A stretch of 6,585 bases of DNA from an uncultured Acetatifactor sp. GTDB taxonomy: Bacteria > Bacillota > Clostridia > Lachnospirales > Lachnospiraceae. The notes under the pieces were generated by a model, which had not been told where the DNA came from, ran no database searches, and worked only from the letters and a program-made list of their open reading frames with translations. The DNA lies in NCBI GenBank assembly GCA_910589655.1, contig CAJUTJ010000120.1:1-6585 (forward strand), read 5' to 3'. Position 1 is the first letter of the stretch. Each line of letters begins with the position of its first letter. Shown here piece after piece: positions 5,742 to 6,585 of the stretch. The position numbers were made by a program, and so were the translations under genes.

Positions 5742-6439
5742 GGGTTCTCCCGCTCCGCTTGGCTTTTCCTCAGATATTCCGGCTGGTGCGCCGCCGCTTC
5801 CACATATTTCCCCTGAGCGTAATACACCGCTCCCAGCGCCGCCACGCAGGCCGCCCTTTGTCTGTTGCAACCGGAAGGAGCCAGTCTAAAAGGAACCGCA
5901 ATATGCTCTCTTATCTTTGAAAGATATACCGGCAGACCGTCTCCGAGAAAAATCACTTCTCTTTTCAGATCATTTATTTTTTCCGTGAGTTCTATAATAT
6001 TTATCGGCATTTGTTCTGTTAAATTCAAGAGCCGGAATCCTTCTCCTTCCGACTGAAATTCATAAACCGCAGAATACACCTGCTCCCTGCGGGCATCCAT
6101 CAGCGGACAGACCAGACGGTCGGTTCCCCAGAGGTTCCATGCCAGCCCTTCCAAAGTGGGAACCTCCACAATGGGTTTGCCCAGAGCCAGCCCCAGTCCC
6201 TTTGCCGTAGCAGAACCGATGCGCAGCCCGGTAAAAGAACCCGGCCCGGACGCCACGGCAATGGCGTCTATGGTATCCAGATCCAAATCTATCATCTTCC
6301 GCAGCTCGTCCAGCATGGGAAGAAGTGTCTGGGAATGTGTCTTCTTATAGTCGGTGGTATACTCCGCCAGCAGCACGTCATTTTCCGTAACGGCAACACC
6401 GGCCACCAACCCGGAGCTGTCCAATCCTAATATTCTCAC
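5738..6439 (-). CDS. tsaB: t6A synthesis scaffold subunit TsaB (GTG start)
   Basis: TsaB is the inactive ASKHA-fold partner that dimerises with TsaD and is needed for threonylcarbamoylation of A37 in ANN-decoding tRNAs. From the GTG at 6439 the protein has 233 residues, the normal length. It opens MRILGLDSSGLVAGVAV, then HSQTLLP (35-41), SGPGSFTGLRIG (64-75) and PLMDARREQVYSAVY (112-126). The metal-binding histidines of TsaD are absent, as expected. GTG is preferred because GGAGG (6445-6449) lies five bases before it. The in-frame ATG at 6451 overlaps that ribosome site and directly follows a hairpin, and the ATG at 6523 lies inside another hairpin with no ribosome site. Those starts would add 4 and 28 residues. 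The stop overlaps rimI by four bases. tsaE, the usual upstream neighbour, is not in the window. Confidence 0.95.
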   Translation of the reverse strand: MRILGLDSSGLVAGVAVTENDVLLAEYTTDYKKTHSQTLLPMLDELRKMIDLDLDTIDAIAVASGPGSFTGLRIGSATAKGLGLALGKPIVEVPTLEGLAWNLWGTDRLVCPLMDARREQVYSAVYEFQSEGEGFRLLNLTEQMPINIIELTEKINDLKREVIFLGDGLPVYLSKIREHIAVPFRLAPSGCNRQRAACVAALGAVYYAQGKYVEAAAHQPEYLRKSQAERENP

Positions 6440-6451
6440 ACTAACCTCCAT

Positions 6452-6470
6452 GTCGCAGCTTTGCTGCGAC
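6452..6470 (-). repeat. 8-bp hairpin directly before the tsaB ribosome site
   Basis: GTCGCAGC and GCTGCGAC pair perfectly around an AAA loop. The stem ends two bases before the GGAGG of tsaB, so it could affect ribosome access or protect the mRNA. There is no following T-run. Confidence 0.8.
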
Positions 6471-6479
6471 CCACAATCC

Positions 6480-6499
6480 CATGGAGCTAAAGCTCCGAT
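6480..6499 (-). repeat. Palindrome GGAGC-TTTA-GCTCC with CAT/ATG extension
   Basis: GGAGC and GCTCC (6483-6496) pair around four bases. CAT and ATG extend the stem on the outside with one bulged C. It is the second of the palindromes in the tsaB leader, ten bases from the hairpin next to the ribosome site. Confidence 0.65.
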
Positions 6500-6528
6500 G
6501 AGAAATGCCGTGTTTTCGGGCATTTCTC
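6500..6528 (-). repeat. 10-bp hairpin in the tsaB leader
   Basis: GAGAAATGCC and GGCATTTCTC are perfect 10-base arms around a 9-base loop. This is the longest perfect stem in the window. It is immediately next to the GGAGC palindrome. No T-run follows on the minus strand. Confidence 0.8.
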
Positions 6529-6548
6529 GGTGTGAGACTTAGAAGTTC

Positions 6549-6584
6549 TTTGCGAAACAGCCTCTGCTGTGAGCAAAAATTGCT
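6549..6584 (-). repeat. Compound hairpin at the upstream end of the tsaB leader
   Basis: ACAGC and GCTGT (6557-6570) pair around four bases, and TTTGC/GCAAA extend the stem past a small internal loop. The GCAAA arm also belongs to a competing AGCAA-AAA-TTGCT palindrome (6572-6584), so two mutually exclusive folds are possible. The window ends here and the element may continue. Confidence 0.5.
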
Positions 6585-6585
6585 A

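Noticed and set aside
5742..5870. N-terminal 43-residue extension of RimI
   Set aside because: It overlaps tsaB in another frame, is Gly/Ser/Pro-rich and unlike GNAT sequences, while the ATG at 5741 has a ribosome site and the usual four-base overlap.
5329..5889. Plus-strand open frame of 186 codons
   Set aside because: It is antisense to rimI and the end of tsaB, is Ser/Pro/Arg-rich without motifs, and reflects codon bias of the true genes.
1..6585. CRISPR array, insertion sequence, integrase or attachment site next to the tRNA genes
   Set aside because: No regularly spaced repeats, transposase or integrase-like proteins, or tRNA-end duplications are visible in the window.

Overview
The window reads as a chromosomal housekeeping segment of a Clostridia member, most likely a Lachnospiraceae-type gut anaerobe. 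The basis is the gene set (IspD of the MEP isoprenoid pathway, Firmicutes-type TsaB-RimI-TsaD, tRNA genes without encoded CCA), strong GGAGG-type ribosome binding sites, and two small conserved-looking proteins of a kind I associate with Lachnospiraceae. Genus cannot be fixed from the sequence. Every supported gene lies on the minus strand, so the region is transcribed from high to low coordinates.

In transcription order: (1) 6585-6440 is a hairpin-rich leader without a credible gene. (2) tsaB (GTG start, 5738-6439) overlaps rimI (5274-5741) by four bases. (3) After a 182-base gap come a small CxxC/CxxC protein (4843-5091), an RNase Z (3913-4824) and a one-pass membrane protein, probably DUF6715 (3322-3897), at 15-18 base spacing. 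(4) tsaD (TTG start, 2221-3246) and ispD (1365-2114) follow. (5) 1090-1364 is non-coding, with a TATAAT box and several inverted repeats. (6) A cytoplasmic GDSL/SGNH esterase resembling CE12 rhamnogalacturonan acetylesterases occupies 400-1089. (7) A near-consensus promoter drives tRNA-Ser(UGA) and then tRNA-Ser(GGA), which is cut by the window start.

The shared theme is translation and tRNA maturation. TsaB and TsaD act in t6A37 synthesis on ANN-decoding tRNAs, RimI acetylates a ribosomal protein, and RNase Z cuts 3' ends of CCA-less tRNA precursors. tRNA-Ser(UGA) in this window is CCA-less and so a plausible substrate. IspD and the esterase are outside this theme.

I see no clearly new system. 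The points most worth a second look are the tandem palindromes ahead of tsaB, the structured ispD-esterase intergenic region, and the two uncharacterised small proteins embedded among tRNA-maturation genes.
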